Below are positions 36,801-48,932 of a stretch of 64,000 nt of DNA, one piece after another. How positions within the stretch are numbered: the first letter of the stretch is position 1; each line of letters opens with the position of its first letter. Below the pieces are notes generated by a model. It was not told the origin of the DNA, ran no database searches, and was given only the letters and a program-made list of their open reading frames with translations. The stretch comes from Acarospora socialis (lineage: Eukaryota > Ascomycota > Lecanoromycetes > Acarosporales > Acarosporaceae), in assembly GCA_025617375.2 (NCBI GenBank), contig JAMYGW020000002.1, positions 2,232,001-2,296,000 of the forward strand, read 5' to 3'. Made by a program: the position numbers and the translations under genes.

Positions 36801-39192
36801 CTACCTACCTGAGGTCTGTCCTCGGCCCGAGCCTCAATTGGTGGAAAGGTCGACCGGTTCAGATTGCGTATTCACTTTTTCACGCTTTTGGGGTCTGCGT
36901 TGAGCCTTGCATTGACGACTGACTTACATTCACGGATGTACCTCGTCCTGAGGGTACGGAACTCTCATGCGTACTCAAGCAAAAGTAAGTGTCCACCACC
37001 TTGGATATCTGTAGCTTGAATGCACGATCTCTTACGAAGTAGTAGGAGGACTCAGCAGTACCTTAAGCAATCGTGCTGGTACAGACTCGACAGTAGGGAA
37101 TAGCCGCCTCGGGTTGCTGCATGAGGTACTGATCACCATTGGTATCAGAATTCCTGTTTACCCTTCACACCTCGATCATGTAGGGTAGTATCCGATGCGC
37201 TATCGCTGTCCCTATGGTCACTGGTGTAGTGACTCGTAGCAACGAGGAATGAGTACGCGTACGAGCATGAGCCTCGAACAAATCACTGCTGACTTCTCCG
37301 TTTGGATGAGACGAGTTATCCTGTGATAGGCATTGGTACTGTGGGATATCGTTCGTGCACTTAATGTACGATAACGATCCGCCACGGATGAAACCCCAGT
37401 TTGGGATGCGTTGCAGAGCGACAATCTTACGGAGGGAGTTGGACGCGACCGACTCCGATTCTAGTTCTCGTTCTGGCTCCGGCTCCCGAGCAGTCAATAC
37501 CTGGTAAGTGGCGGAAGGTAGAAGGACCGGAGTCGTGATATCGCAACGGTATAGGAGTCGAGTAAAGATACCCCATCAGGTCGTGTATGAGCACCGGGTA
37601 AGGTACTGTAGGTATGGCCCAAGGGTCTTTTCACGTTTCTTGCTCCACATCCCCCTCCCTGATCGTCCCATGTGGCTGTCAGATTCTCTTTCGTTTAAAA
37701 GTAGGCATGTAGATCCTTCTATCGGATGGGACGACTGTTGGCGAAATGCACAGAATGCATTAATGTTCACTCCTCACTTTCCGATACCCTTTGCGAATCG
37801 TTTCTCAGAGGTCCGTGCAGTCATTAGATCCGGTAAAAGTGCTGACATGACATTGGCATCAACGGCAACATAAGCCGTAGCATTTGTACATACTACCTAG
37901 GTAGTTCAAGATCATCAATGACCCATGAAACACTCTCCAACACGGCCTTCAACAGATCCAACGTGTATCAATCGCACAGCGTGGTCGTCAACATTTGTGC
38001 TGTGGCGCTGGCCCTCGAATGACCGTTAGTATTGGCATTGCTATCAGGAAATGAAGTTCATCCTCACTGTAACATTATTCATATCTGAGGACCCACAGTA
38101 GATGGTAGTTACATCTTTACATACCTACTTCGGCTAGCTGTGTCCTTTCATGCTCAAAGGGAACATCTTGAAACATAAAGTGCATAGAAGGTCTAGTTCC
38201 TTCCCGGCCATTATCAAATCGTGAACCTGAGATCTACAGGTAAGGTAGGAGGGAGATGAGAAACCGGGGAATGTACCTACCTAAGGTACTTTCAGATGGA
38301 AGAGGTCGGGTGCTCTACTTACATCCAGACCAGACTGACTTTTCTGTCCAAAGTTCCCGCATGTCGCATAAAGTGCCACAGCAAGCCAAAACCCAGATGC
38401 TAACCCTGCTAGGTAATCAAGTTGACCTACCTTAGCTTTCTTTAGTACGCCGTAGTCGACACGCACCGCACCGCACCTTGCCTCTCTTCACCTTTCCGTG
38501 CAAATGCTCCCTCGGCCTTTAACCCAACTAACTCACTTGTCGTCCGTCCTTCTGTCGCTCATTTACCTATTCATCAGCCACTACTACCTTACCTACCACA
38601 CTCGTTACCCGTACTACTTCGTTGCTCTTGGCTATTCCTACTTTGCCTACCCTTCAAACAGTACTCGTACCCGTACCGTCCCCTCCATTCGAGTCAATCA
38701 CGGTTCTTCCTTCTAAAAAGTATATTCCCCCCCCCACCAACCCCCAAACCACACACCTTTACCTACCCTACCTTACTCGAACACCTTCCTATTGAGTGCC
38801 GACGCGACTCTAGGAAAAGCGAACCCAGTCCCAAAGAGGACCAAAGAAAAACGAGATCGACCATGCAGGCGTCGCCTTCCGATTGATCGATAATCTCTCG
38901 CAGCCCTACGCAGCCTTCGGCGAATCATGGCGGACAGGTAGCGAATTCCTGGTAAAGCGCAGTAACATACGGTTAGCTCTTAAGTTAAACGGCGGTGCTT
39001 GCTGCATCTGTTGCATCTGCCGGACCCTTGGTCGAAAGTGGCTCATTCTTATTACTTGTAAGGGCTTCGCCGACTCCTTGATCCCGTCCTGGATCTCTGA
39101 TCCTCCTGACTTGATCATGTACCTTTTCCCTTCCTTTATTTTCCAGAAAGTCAAGGCCACTCCCTAATTTCCTCCCATAACTATCCGCACCC
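33814..39192. other. Gene-poor intergenic stretch, 5.4 kb
   Basis: No gene is supported across 5.4 kb, the largest gap in the window. Open frames up to 210 codons exist (34106-34738; 35437-35844; minus 34890-35285) but show no domains or splice logic. The stretch holds palindromes of ACCTAGGT type (35988-35997, 37893-37904) and related ACCTACCT/AAGGTAGG strings around 36800 and 38240-38290, and an 18-bp perfect palindrome at 34894-34911. The part right of about 38480 is pyrimidine-rich with a C-run near 38729 and probably forms the promoter and 5' leader of the gene at 39193. Confidence 0.45.
34894..34911. repeat. 18-bp perfect palindrome
   Basis: CGCTCTCGTACGAGAGCG reads the same on both strands with no spacer. 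It lies in the gene-poor stretch. It may be a protein-binding site or chance. Confidence 0.6.
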
Positions 39193-40770
39193 ATGTTGCT
39201 CACGCTCAAGCCACCACTACAGAACGGGTTCGCCGGTACTCATGCAGCTTACTCGACACCACCGCCTCTCCTACCACCACCACCACCACCACCATCATCA
39301 TCACAATCCATCTCTGCCTCTCATCCTTCACCCACGACGAACGGCGCTGGCTCGCTCCCTCCACTGCCGGCCAGTACGACGTCGAGGATGAACCCATCAT
39401 TACGCGGTCTGCCGCCGCCGGCGGCCATGGCGATGCAGAGTACGGATCGTGGTCCTCCGCCGGTCGGACAACCTCTCGGCCAGCTACCAGCTCCACCCGC
39501 TCAATGGCAGGGCGCCGATGAGTCAATGCGGAATTGGTTACAAGCGAAGGCGGAAGAAGACAGGAGGAAGCAAGAGGAAGAGAGGACTCGGCAAGAGACT
39601 CTGAGGTTGGAGCAGTTCAAGATCGGACAGACGATGCTCCGAGAGTCACTGCAAGGCGGTGTGCCACCCTACATGGTGCCGATGGTCTTCGCGGGGATGG
39701 GAGGTGGCAACATGCCTAACGCGAGCTTGGAATGGGCCCAGCATTACATGGCACAAATCAGTTTCCAGCAGCAGCAACAGCAATTACAGCAGCAACAACA
39801 ACCGGCGCTTCCGCTGCTGGCGACTCCGGAGTCGCGACGAGACAGCCGCATGATCACAGGGCCCCAGCCCAACCCGTACGCCGCACAGCAACCCATCCAA
39901 CAGGCCACCGCGGCGACGCCGGTTCAATCAGGACAGCAATTGCCCTCGCAAGCGCAACAACCGTCTGCATTTGTACATTCATATCAACTCGCCAACACGT
40001 CGCCCGCTGCGAGAAACCAAGCACAGCAAGCGCTGTCACAGACGTCGCTCCCCACGTCTGCTCCGAGACCACCACCGCAATCGCAGCTGCCCCGACTCAA
40101 CACGAACGAATTGCGGATCGCGCAGCCACCACAAGGGACGCAAGTCGGCGTGCACAGCTTGCACCCGCTGCAGCAATCACAGTCTGCCCCACCGCAAGAA
40201 CAGCAGCCGTCATCGTCGCCGAACATCTTCATCCCATGGATGCCGCCAGCATCACAAGCGGGCTCCAACGCCCCCATCACGCCATCAGGTAGAAGTCAAC
40301 AAGGATCGCCCTTTTCACAAAGCGCGGCATCTCACCTGCGATCAGATCACGTCCCATCACCCAAGAAGCGAAAGACGGCGACGAACCAGGGCGCGTCGGC
40401 CCAATCGTCGCAAGCCGCGCACGAGACATCGCCGCCATTCTCCCAGACGTCATCGGCGTCGACGCCATCGGGCCGGCGCGGAGGGCATTCGCGGCAGCGG
40501 AGTGACGCCTCCAGCCGGGGATACGACACGTTGGGCAGGCCCACGAGCCGTCAGCGGCAGCACGAGAGTGCCAACACGAGCGCACCCGGCAGCGGCCAGA
40601 TCGGGTCGACGGCGCATCAGACGCCGGCCACAACCGTTTCAGATGAACCGAACCGGCAGGCATCCGCTTCATCTGAAACTCGTCAATCTCGTTTCTCGGC
40701 AGGACCGGAGATGAGACGAGGTCAGGAGCCTTCGGAGGTGCCGTCATCAGCAAAGGAGGATGATCCGTGA
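39193..40770 (+). CDS. Gln/Pro/Ser-rich protein with a conserved helical segment, function unknown
   Basis: A single exon of 525 residues from ATG 39193. Residues 20-40 are a polyproline run. A charged helix at about 108-150 (RNWLQAKAEEDRRKQEEERT, then QETLRLEQFKIGQTMLRESL) is followed by GGVPPYMVPMVFAGMGGGN and LEWAQHYMAQ; this block looks conserved and folded. A polyglutamine tract (CAG/CAA codons, about 39763-39802) comes next. The rest is disordered, Gln/Ser/Pro-rich, with a basic SPKKRKTATNQ that may be a nuclear localisation signal. The composition resembles fungal transcription co-regulators, but I cannot name the family. Long C-rich leader upstream. Confidence 0.78.
   Translation: MLLTLKPPLQNGFAGTHAAYSTPPPLLPPPPPPPSSSQSISASHPSPTTNGAGSLPPLPASTTSRMNPSLRGLPPPAAMAMQSTDRGPPPVGQPLGQLPAPPAQWQGADESMRNWLQAKAEEDRRKQEEERTRQETLRLEQFKIGQTMLRESLQGGVPPYMVPMVFAGMGGGNMPNASLEWAQHYMAQISFQQQQQQLQQQQQPALPLLATPESRRDSRMITGPQPNPYAAQQPIQQATAATPVQSGQQLPSQAQQPSAFVHSYQLANTSPAARNQAQQALSQTSLPTSAPRPPPQSQLPRLNTNELRIAQPPQGTQVGVHSLHPLQQSQSAPPQEQQPSSSPNIFIPWMPPASQAGSNAPITPSGRSQQGSPFSQSAASHLRSDHVPSPKKRKTATNQGASAQSSQAAHETSPPFSQTSSASTPSGRRGGHSRQRSDASSRGYDTLGRPTSRQRQHESANTSAPGSGQIGSTAHQTPATTVSDEPNRQASASSETRQSRFSAGPEMRRGQEPSEVPSSAKEDDP
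39763..39802 (+). repeat. CAG/CAA polyglutamine tract inside the Gln-rich protein gene
   Basis: Mixed CAG and CAA codons encode Gln-rich QQQQQQLQQQQQ. Mixed codon use suggests selection for the residue and lower slippage than a pure CAG run. Confidence 0.75.
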
Positions 40771-42958
40771 CCATAACTCAACGATCGCCTCCCACCCTGT
40801 ACGATTAGTTCTCTATCTGAGATTCGACGTTGGTTGTTTTCGGCAAGCAAATTCCAGATTACCAAATACCCCGCGCTTTCTTCCGTCGTCGCTGCTTGCG
40901 CTTCTTGCATAGCCCGTCCCGGTCGATCCATGACGGATGGACGAATGGACCGATTACATTCCACCGACAGAGTCACTACATCTTCACTTGATCTAATGAG
41001 GCCCTCAAGTGTAGATACTCTTATGCGTTTTCTTTCATCCTATTTACATGTACAAAGGATCGTCCGTTTTGAGCATGGAAGGGGTCTGGAACCCTTTGGA
41101 TATTTAGCACGGCGTTTTCACACATACCATTTCAGCATCATCGTCTGTCCTCGTCATAATACCTCATAGTCTCACATTCCTCGCAATCTATCAACGGCCT
41201 CTCTTACTCTTTTCTTCTAATCCTATTGGTGACTATCCCGCAGTTTGAAGAAAGATCGAGTGAGACGGCAAACCCTTGTATCAAAAGAAGCTCTTTTCTT
41301 TCATCCGACAGACAGACCAAAAACACGATCTTGTAATTACAACACCTGAACTGATAGGCGGCATCTGCGGCACGACGCAAATGCGAAAATGAGATGAGAG
41401 GAGATGCGATCTTCGAGATGAAATGAGATGAGATGACAAGCCGAAAGGGGGATGACGGATGATGCATTTGTTTCGTGCTGGATGAAGGTCGTCGTCATCT
41501 ACCCTCAGATCCGTTTTAGGTCTGCCTTGGTAATAACGTTAATACGAGTCCGAGTGGAAATTGATGCCGTTTCATCTTTTCACTGTGTGACGGAACGTAC
41601 CTACCTTATCTCAAAGGGAAGCACTTGCGTAGGCCCGAGCGCGCGTCAGCCACAACGCCACGATCCCCAACGCCCAACCTTCAATACTTGAGTACCTTAG
41701 GGCGACGAGTACCTACATCCGTACCTCCCCCCATACGAAGCCAATAACCAAAACACGCACATCCCATACCTCCCCCTCACCCATCGTACGGAGTAAAGAC
41801 CTCGAAAATCGATCCCAACCGCCCGTCAACAAAACATAACACCATCACTAAACCGTTCCCCGGAGGAACATTCCCATCTCATCCCCCATCCTTCATCCTT
41901 CAAACCGGAACCCCGTAAAGCTACATGGACACAGAGGTATAGGTCGTCAATGAACGCGCTGTTTTCTCAGCTGCACGAGTAGGCTCCGCGGACGGAATCG
42001 TTGACGACCTAGATCTATATACACGTCCCGCCACACCCCGACGGACCCGGTGTATCTGTCCGACTGTCTGTCTGTCGTCGACTCCGCTCCCCCACCCTCA
42101 CCCACAGACGGCCTGGATGCCCTTGTCCTGCACTGTACCGTACCGTTGTATCTATTTCTACGTATGCATGTAGGTGGAATTTCTAGGTCGGGGCGTTAGA
42201 CTGTACTGCGGTAAGTAGAGGTAGAGGTATAGGTTTCGGGCTGCGTGGAGGGTACTGGGGCGGTCGGATGTAGACAGAGTAGGTGTGGACGGCCCAACTG
42301 TTTATCTCCGGTCTTTCCTCGCGAAAGGTAGCTTAGGGCGTTGAAAGGCTGTGTGGGAATGGCGAGGGTGGCAAGTGGGTGCGAAGTTTCGGGGGCGGAT
42401 GGAAGGGCTGGAAGAGGGAGGGTGTTGTTGTTTACTTGACTTGATCGCAATGAGTATGACTATCCGATGGACGGCTGGGCGGGGAAGTTCTGTCGTCGAA
42501 GCGTTGCGTAAAGATAGCCATACACCACGAATGGCCGTCATCGACGACGTGGATGATCAACAACGAACTCGAGTGAGCGTGAGAGATCCGGGTTGGAATG
42601 CAGGGTCAGAACCTACGTGTGGCTCAGACGAGCGGATGGGTTTGACATGGCGCGTGATTGATAGATTTGAGGTGGGAGATTACTCCTATTCTCCTTGTTC
42701 CCAGGCGTCTGCGTCTGGGGAACGAGTCTTGGAAAACAAGTGCGCTTCTACATGGACTCTCTACTTTACACCACCCTCGTCAACACGCTAGGCAGCTAGC
42801 AGCCATCTCCCTTCCCACCCAGCAGGGTGCCCGCCCGGTGCAGTCCCCGTAAGCCGGAAACGCCATTCCCGATGCCGAGTGCGTCCCTTGACTCACTCCT
42901 CTAAAACGCCCGCAAACCCACATACCTGCCCTTGCCGTCACATCTTTTACGACCGTCA
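40771..42958. other. Convergent intergenic region, 2.2 kb
   Basis: This lies between the 3' ends of the Gln-rich protein gene (+) and the ankyrin-Dilute gene (-). It has imperfect GAGAT repeats at 41387-41436 and CTGT repeats near 42061-42075. Frames such as 42351-42791 show no domain. Probably long 3' UTRs or a non-coding transcript, neither visible directly. Confidence 0.4.
41387..41436 (+). repeat. Imperfect GAGAT repeats
   Basis: At least five GAGAT units, partly spaced by ATGA or GC-containing fragments, in about 50 bp of the convergent spacer. Confidence 0.5.
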
Positions 42959-45611
42959 TCATCTCGGATCGTAATCAAATTCCGCCCCGCCTCCCTTTTT
43001 CCGAGCGTCGACATCCAACTTCGCCAGAAACTCCGGCGGCACGGATGGGATGTACTTCCTTTCGCGCTCACGGTTCAGGCCGCCGAAGCCGGCGCCGTAA
43101 CTCACCAGCATGTCGGTCGAGGTCGGCAGGGAGAAGGGGAGCATCAGTGCGGGGTCGAGGAGGAGGTGTTCGGGGCCGTCTTCGTCTTCGGAGATGGAGT
43201 CGAGGTGGTATTGTCCGGCTGGCGTCTTGGGTGCTGGTGAAGGCGAGGACGTCCGCGGTGCTGCGTTGTCCCCTTTTTCAGGCGTATGGGGTGCGGAATT
43301 CGAGGCGGTGGCTCTGGGTATTCTTGGCGACGCGGCGGCTTTGCGTTGCTTGTCTTTGCGATCCGAGGCTTCCCGTTGGAGTTTGAGGAGGTACTTCATC
43401 GCGCTCTTGGGGAGGCCTTTCTCGCCGACTTCGGGCCTGTAGTGCTTCACTGCGTGGATGAGCTGGCTGGCGGTTAAGCGGGGGAGTTGTTGTACGGTGC
43501 CGACTAATGCGTCGACGTCTTCGCCAAAAGAGGAGAAGCATTGGAGCCACTGGAGAAGCTGAATAACCGGCGCAAGGTGTCGTCGTGCTGCGTCGACCGT
43601 GTTCTCGCCCGTGGAGGTGAGGGAGCCGTTTTCGTAGTGTTCGGGCTGTCGGTTGTTCAATCGGGCCCAGTCCTCGAGTGTGGAGATGTTCATGCGTATC
43701 TGCATTGCCTTGGTCCGTGCCAGATATCGGCGATTGGACATGATCCGGTTGAACAGCTCCGCGCCGAGCCAGTACAGGAGCTGAGCGAGGATCTGTGAGA
43801 TTATAACAGAGTGAATGTCATATAAGTCGAGAACGAACAGGGCGGAAGATAGTAAGGATGTAATGTTCCGGGGTGATATTTGTGCTCTGCGTTTTGGCGA
43901 TGGGGGGCGAAATCGTTTCTCAATGGGGTCAGGGGTCTTGGGTTTGGCTTTCTGCCGAAAGATCCTCCATTCGCTCTGAAAATGTACGTCCTCGAAGCCA
44001 GGGATGGTTTCGTGATCGAGCATAGCAGCATCCAGCACCTTGTCCATCCTTCGTTCCGCATCACGTATTATCAGAATGAATATCTCATTGATGAGTTCGG
44101 CGAGATGGAGTTGAAACTCTGTCGTGGCTGCCAAGAGTCCGGGGTCTTTCTTGAGATAATGCAACAACAAAGTCGCATTGGAAATCCAAAATGCTAGAAT
44201 CGTCATATCCCATTGATGCAGCTCCACCACGTCGTTGATCTTGTCCATTGCTGTGATTAGCAGTGTTGCCAGTAGCTCAGGACTTGCATGGTAGTGAGCG
44301 TATCGCGCGCTGAGAAAGAGAATGTTCGCAGGTACAGGCTTCTGCGACGGCGAACGTTGTGGTGTCATGGTAGTGATGATAATTCGTAGCATGCGATCTA
44401 GTTCGCTCTCCTGAAAAACAAACATTTGATCGTGCAAGCATTTGTCCCATACGAATTCGTGCTGCTCCTCCTCAAGCTCCTCGGGAGACTGCGGACAAGT
44501 TAGTGCGAAGTGTTGCCTCAAATCCGCTCGGGCCCATACCTCTGGCTGTTCATCAAGACCTAAGCTGGACAGATCTACCTCAAGATTGATGGCACTTTCC
44601 ATCATCATCCGCCTCTTCATCTCATTCTCAGCCATTTCCTCTTCAAACCTGTCTTGAGAGAAACCAGTGTCATAGAAGTCATCACCGACACCAACGTTTC
44701 CAATGTGGTAGCCGCTCTCATGCAAATAGTCTGATATTTCGCTGTTCGGAGCGACGAAGTCAAATGCAGTCCGTCCAGAAGACGACTTTACTTCCGGTGA
44801 TGCCCCGTTGTCAAGTAGCATCTTCGCAATATTCTTATGCCGATTTGTCATAGCCCACATCAAAGAGCTCCATTGATTTCGATCCTGCTTATCTACGTTC
44901 GCGCCAGCTTCGATCAAGGCTGACACGACGTCTTGATGTCCCTACCTAATCCATTAGAGCCAGCTCATGTGGTGACGGTGTGTCAGGCAAGCTCACAAAA
45001 CAGCTTGCGTATATCAGGGGCGCGGTACCCTCTTCATCAGGCGCATTGACATCGACGTAGTCTTTTGCTTTCCCATTAACAAGCCGCCGGATTCGCTCGA
45101 CATCTCCATTGCTTGCAGCCATATTTAAGGATTTCTGCAGGATCTCCTTCTTCTCGAGATCCGCCAGACTTTGGTTCGCGATGATTGAATCTTCGTCCCC
45201 GACTCCAAAGCCATCCTCACGGTGCGCCGCTTGTGCTGCCAGCATTTCCATTAATCGGTTATCGCTATCTTCTAACTGGTGCGTCGCAGGGTCATTGTCA
45301 TAGGTAGGATCATCGAGGGCAAGGTTGAAGGACAATGGACGGGCTGGTATAGGGTTGGTCAAGAACTGTGATTGTCCTTATCGACTGCCGAATTAGTTCT
45401 CTGTACACATATGTGGATTCACGGACAGGCTAGTCTAGTATCACAGCTCACCTTGCCATGCATCATACATCTCTGTCTCTCCACCATAAATTGGGACTCT
45501 TCTGCGGTCATCCAAAGATGTTGGTAAATCATCTGGGAGCGGTCGTGTTCTGTCAGGCTTTGCTTGTTCAAAGCCATTCTCCTCCACACTTGCAGGATCT
45601 GCATGATCCAT
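42959..45611 (-). CDS. Ankyrin-repeat and Dilute (DIL) domain protein
   Basis: Four exons: 45452..45611, 44997..45376, 44540..44941 and 42959..44488; about 823 residues. The first exon starts at ATG 45609-45611 (MDHADPASVEENGFEQAKPD); the acceptor ATAAG at 45377 restores WQGQSQFLTNPIPARPLSFN. The last intron (44489-44539, 51 nt, GTATGG, ACTAAC, CCGCAG) is a multiple of three and has no stop, so it would pass unnoticed as coding; removing it gives DEQPESPEELEEE. Ankyrin repeats lie at about 130-225 (DVNAPDEEGTAPLIYASCF, then GHQDVVSALIEAGANVDKQD and NRHKNIAKMLLDNGAS). The DIL domain follows at about 420-640 (AFWISNATLLLHYLKKD; LFVLDLYDIHSVIISQILAQ; YWLGAELFNRIM). In myosin V the DIL domain binds cargo; this soluble ankyrin form is fungal and may act in polarised transport. 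The tail is disordered. Confidence 0.88.
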
Positions 45612-46132
45612 GATGTGACCTGCCCAAGAACATTAACGGAGACGCCCGTTATAAGTCAATACATCCTCGATATTGACAGCTCTCTGAAAAGGCTGGAGCG
45701 TTGTCTATGAATAGATATAACTCCGACAGGAACTGTAGAAGAAAGGATTTTTCTGAAAGGTGCTAGAAGAATATGTCTCAAGCACGAGATGAGACAGCAT
45801 CACAAATGATTCTTCAGCCTCAATGACAAGAGCCTGAGACTGCATCAACCAAAACCCGGGGTTGTTAGCCAAGCTACAGATCTACACGTACCCATTACCC
45901 CGGTTGATGCCGTCTCGCGTAAATTAGATTCGGGCTGTCTACCTTGTATAACCTTACGACATAGACTTGTCCTCCCCGCTGCGGCCAACAACTTGATGCT
46001 TTGCGAACCTCTAGTTCCCTTCTTACTGCGTTTCTCAGTTTTAATGTCCTAATTCAGTGTACTATATTTCTTCTTGGGGACTTGCGTCCTGTCTAGTTGC
46101 CCTACATCACTGAGGCGCTCAGTGTGGACGCC
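45612..46132. promoter_or_regulatory. Divergent promoter region between the ankyrin-Dilute gene (-) and the M13 peptidase gene (+)
   Basis: 521 bp between two ATGs that face away from each other. The right half is pyrimidine-rich. No further gene recognised. Confidence 0.45.
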
Positions 46133-48932
46133 ATGGCCCATTCTAGGTCTGTTCTCAATTTATCGGATTCTCAGGACGACCGCCTGGAAACTACAATAAT
46201 TCCTTCCGAGACTCCTGACCATATCAAGTCCTCAGCGCCAGCCAGCGACGGTGAAGACTCTCCCTTACTGGTCGACGATGGCTCCAACGAGCCCAACCTT
46301 GAAGCTCAGAGTGAGGACGGTATGGTTTCAGGAGGAGCAAAGAAGGGCAGAGGAACAACTCCGTGGCGTCGTTGCTTTAGATGGGCACTGGAGAATCTCA
46401 TGTTCGTAATAGTGGCTTGCCTTTTGGCTGCTGGGACAATTACCCTCTGTGTATACTTCGGAGGTAATCAAAGTCACTTCGTTATGACACCTGATGACTG
46501 AGAGTCGATAGTTATCTATAAACGGAAACCAAGTTCGAAGCCAGCTTCAATCTGTTTGACACCAACTTGTGTACACGCCGCTTCGGAGATCCTGTATAAT
46601 TTGTCTCCGGCATATTTAGATATTGACCCTTGTACGAATTTTGATGAGTTTGTATGTGGAGGCTGGCAGGATAGACATGACCTACGAGAGGACCAGGGGG
46701 ATGTATTCACCGGGACGCTTATGGCGGAGCAGTCCGAGTTATTACTCCGGCATGTTCTCGAAGCTTCGTATTCTGGCGAAGAGATGGAATTGGCTTCAGA
46801 TTCCGCTCTTGATAGGGCCAATTTCATCAAAATGCAGACCGCTTACAAAGCCTGCATGAATGAGGACGTTATCAAGAGTGCTGGTGTACGACCACTTCTG
46901 AATATTCTTCGCAGGGTCGACGAGCTATATCATGCCGGAGGGCCCGACGCCGAAGAGGAGGATGACCAGAGAAAGTCGAATCAAGTGATTGGAGACTCGA
47001 TGCTCCAAGCAGACGACCAGCTTTCGGCTGTCGTCCTTTACCTGATCAAGATTGACCTTGGACCGCTGGTTGATATCTACACTGGAGTAAGCTCTCCAGT
47101 CTCAGTGTTATTTGCAGAGTAAGGAACTACAGTGTAGTGCAACCGGGACTAATAGTGTCATCCAGGCGGACGATATGGATCCAGACAACGTGGTAATATC
47201 TGTGTCTGCTCCGCAACAGTTAGGACTGCCGTCCAAGGAGTATTACAAAAATAAGGATATAGTTGCTAGCTACGCGAAGACTATTGGCGAAGTCCTCGAG
47301 GCTTTACTGCATGAAGCGGAACAGAACTCCACGATTTCAACCCCATTGGAGATTTTAGGACGTACTCAATACGGAAGTAATAGAGAAGAACTCGTTCGTG
47401 CTCTCGTGGATTTCGAAAGCAAAATCGCGAAGGCGTCCCCGGATCTAGAAGATGCTCAGGACGTGACGAAATATTATAACCCGCGGACCCTTGCGGAAAC
47501 CGAGGACCTGCTGCCTCAGTTGTCTTTCTCGTACTTATTTGACAACATGGCTCCCAAACGTTATCGACCTGATCGCTTGATCATAAATACTCCAGCATAT
47601 TTGAGAAGCCTTTCTAAAATTTTGCAGGAGACCTCCAAAGAGACGCTGAAGACTTACTTCGTTTGGAAGGTTGTCCAGGCTTATGCGGACAAGGTTGAGC
47701 ATAGCGCCTTAAAACCTCTAACACGGTTCAATAATGAAATGAAAGGCAAGGATCCCGATGCGTCAGAAGAAAGGTGGCGGAAGTGTGTTAGGGAGGTAGA
47801 TGACGATTTGGGTTGGATATTGAGCAAGTTCTTCGTTGCGAGGGCTTTTTCAAAAGAAGCAAAAGAATTTGGTGATGCAATCGTTTCCGACATCAGGCAC
47901 CAATTCGCAGCAAAGTTGAAGAGCATCGAATGGATGACGAAGGACGTTCGAAAACTCGGGATGGAGAAGGTCAAGAATATCGTCCAAAAGATTGGCTATC
48001 CAACGAAGAGCCCGGATATCCTTGATCCGGCAGCACTCCACCGATACTACGAGTCTATCCATATCTCGAAAACAGAGTTCTTTGACAATGCGCTAGAAGC
48101 CAACAAATTCAAAACGAAGCACCGGTTCGCTGCTCTGGGGAAACCAACTAACCGCGACGAATGGGGAATGTCTGCAAGCACGGTCAACGCATATTTTGAC
48201 CCTTCGAGCAATGAAATCGTTTTCCCGGCGGGGATCATGCAAAATCCTGTGTTCTATGACCCGTCAGTCCCACAGTATCTCAGCTATGGTGCCTTCGGTG
48301 CCGTCAGCGGGCACGAGCTATCTCACGGTAAAGTCTTGCCCCCTCGAAGCCTTCCTCCGGCCAGCCACTAACATAACTTCCTCCCAGCCTTCGACTCCAC
48401 CGGCAGACAGTACGATCAAAACGGCAACTACACGGACTGGTGGGATGACGCAACTGTGCACGCCTTCGAGCAAAAAGCCGACTGCTTCGTCAAGCAATAC
48501 GCCAACTTCACGATCCCCGGCCCCGACAAAAAACCCCTTCACGTCAACGGACATCTCACACTCGGCGAGAACATCGCCGACGCCGGCGGCATCGCTGCCT
48601 CCTTCAGCGCTTGGAAACGGCGCGAAAAGAAGCACCCGTCAGAACTCCTGCCGGGCCTGCAGAACTTCACCAAGGAGCAGCTGTTCTTCATTTCCTATTC
48701 CAACTGGTGGTGTGGCAAGTCGCGGAAGGAGACGGCCATCCGGCGCATCTATCAGGATCCGCATGCGCCGAAATGGGCGCGCATTCTCGTGAGTTGTCGG
48801 CGCGTGGTGGTGGTTGGTTGAGAGTAGGGTGCGTGTACTAACGATGGGAGTTAGGGCACGATGGCGAATTCGAGGGACTTTTTGGAGAGCTTCAATTGTC
48901 CGAAAAAGGAGCCGACTTGTGAGCTTTGGTAG
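46133..48932 (+). CDS. M13 family zinc metallopeptidase (neprilysin / endothelin-converting enzyme type), type II membrane protein
   Basis: Five exons: 46133..46463, 46545..47086, 47166..48327, 48388..48788 and 48855..48932; about 837 residues. ATG 46133. The N-terminal 85 residues are cytosolic and disordered; one membrane helix follows (LMFVIVACLLAAGTITLCVY), then a lumenal or extracellular ectodomain. M13 hallmarks: DPCTNFDEFVCGGW; GLPSKEYY; zinc ligands HELSH (residues about 674-678) split by intron 3 after the last His; the third ligand in ENIADAGG near 740; C-terminus FNCPKKEPTCELW, the family's Cys-containing end. Such ectopeptidases cleave oligopeptides. The first donor (GTAATC at 46464) is weak; GTATAC at 46451 paired with the acceptor at 46540 is an alternative. 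Intron 1 is 81 nt. Confidence 0.92.

Noticed and set aside
42351-42791. Open frame of 146 codons in the convergent spacer
   Set aside because: Trp/Gly/Cys-rich translation typical of non-coding frames; no ATG-context or domain support.
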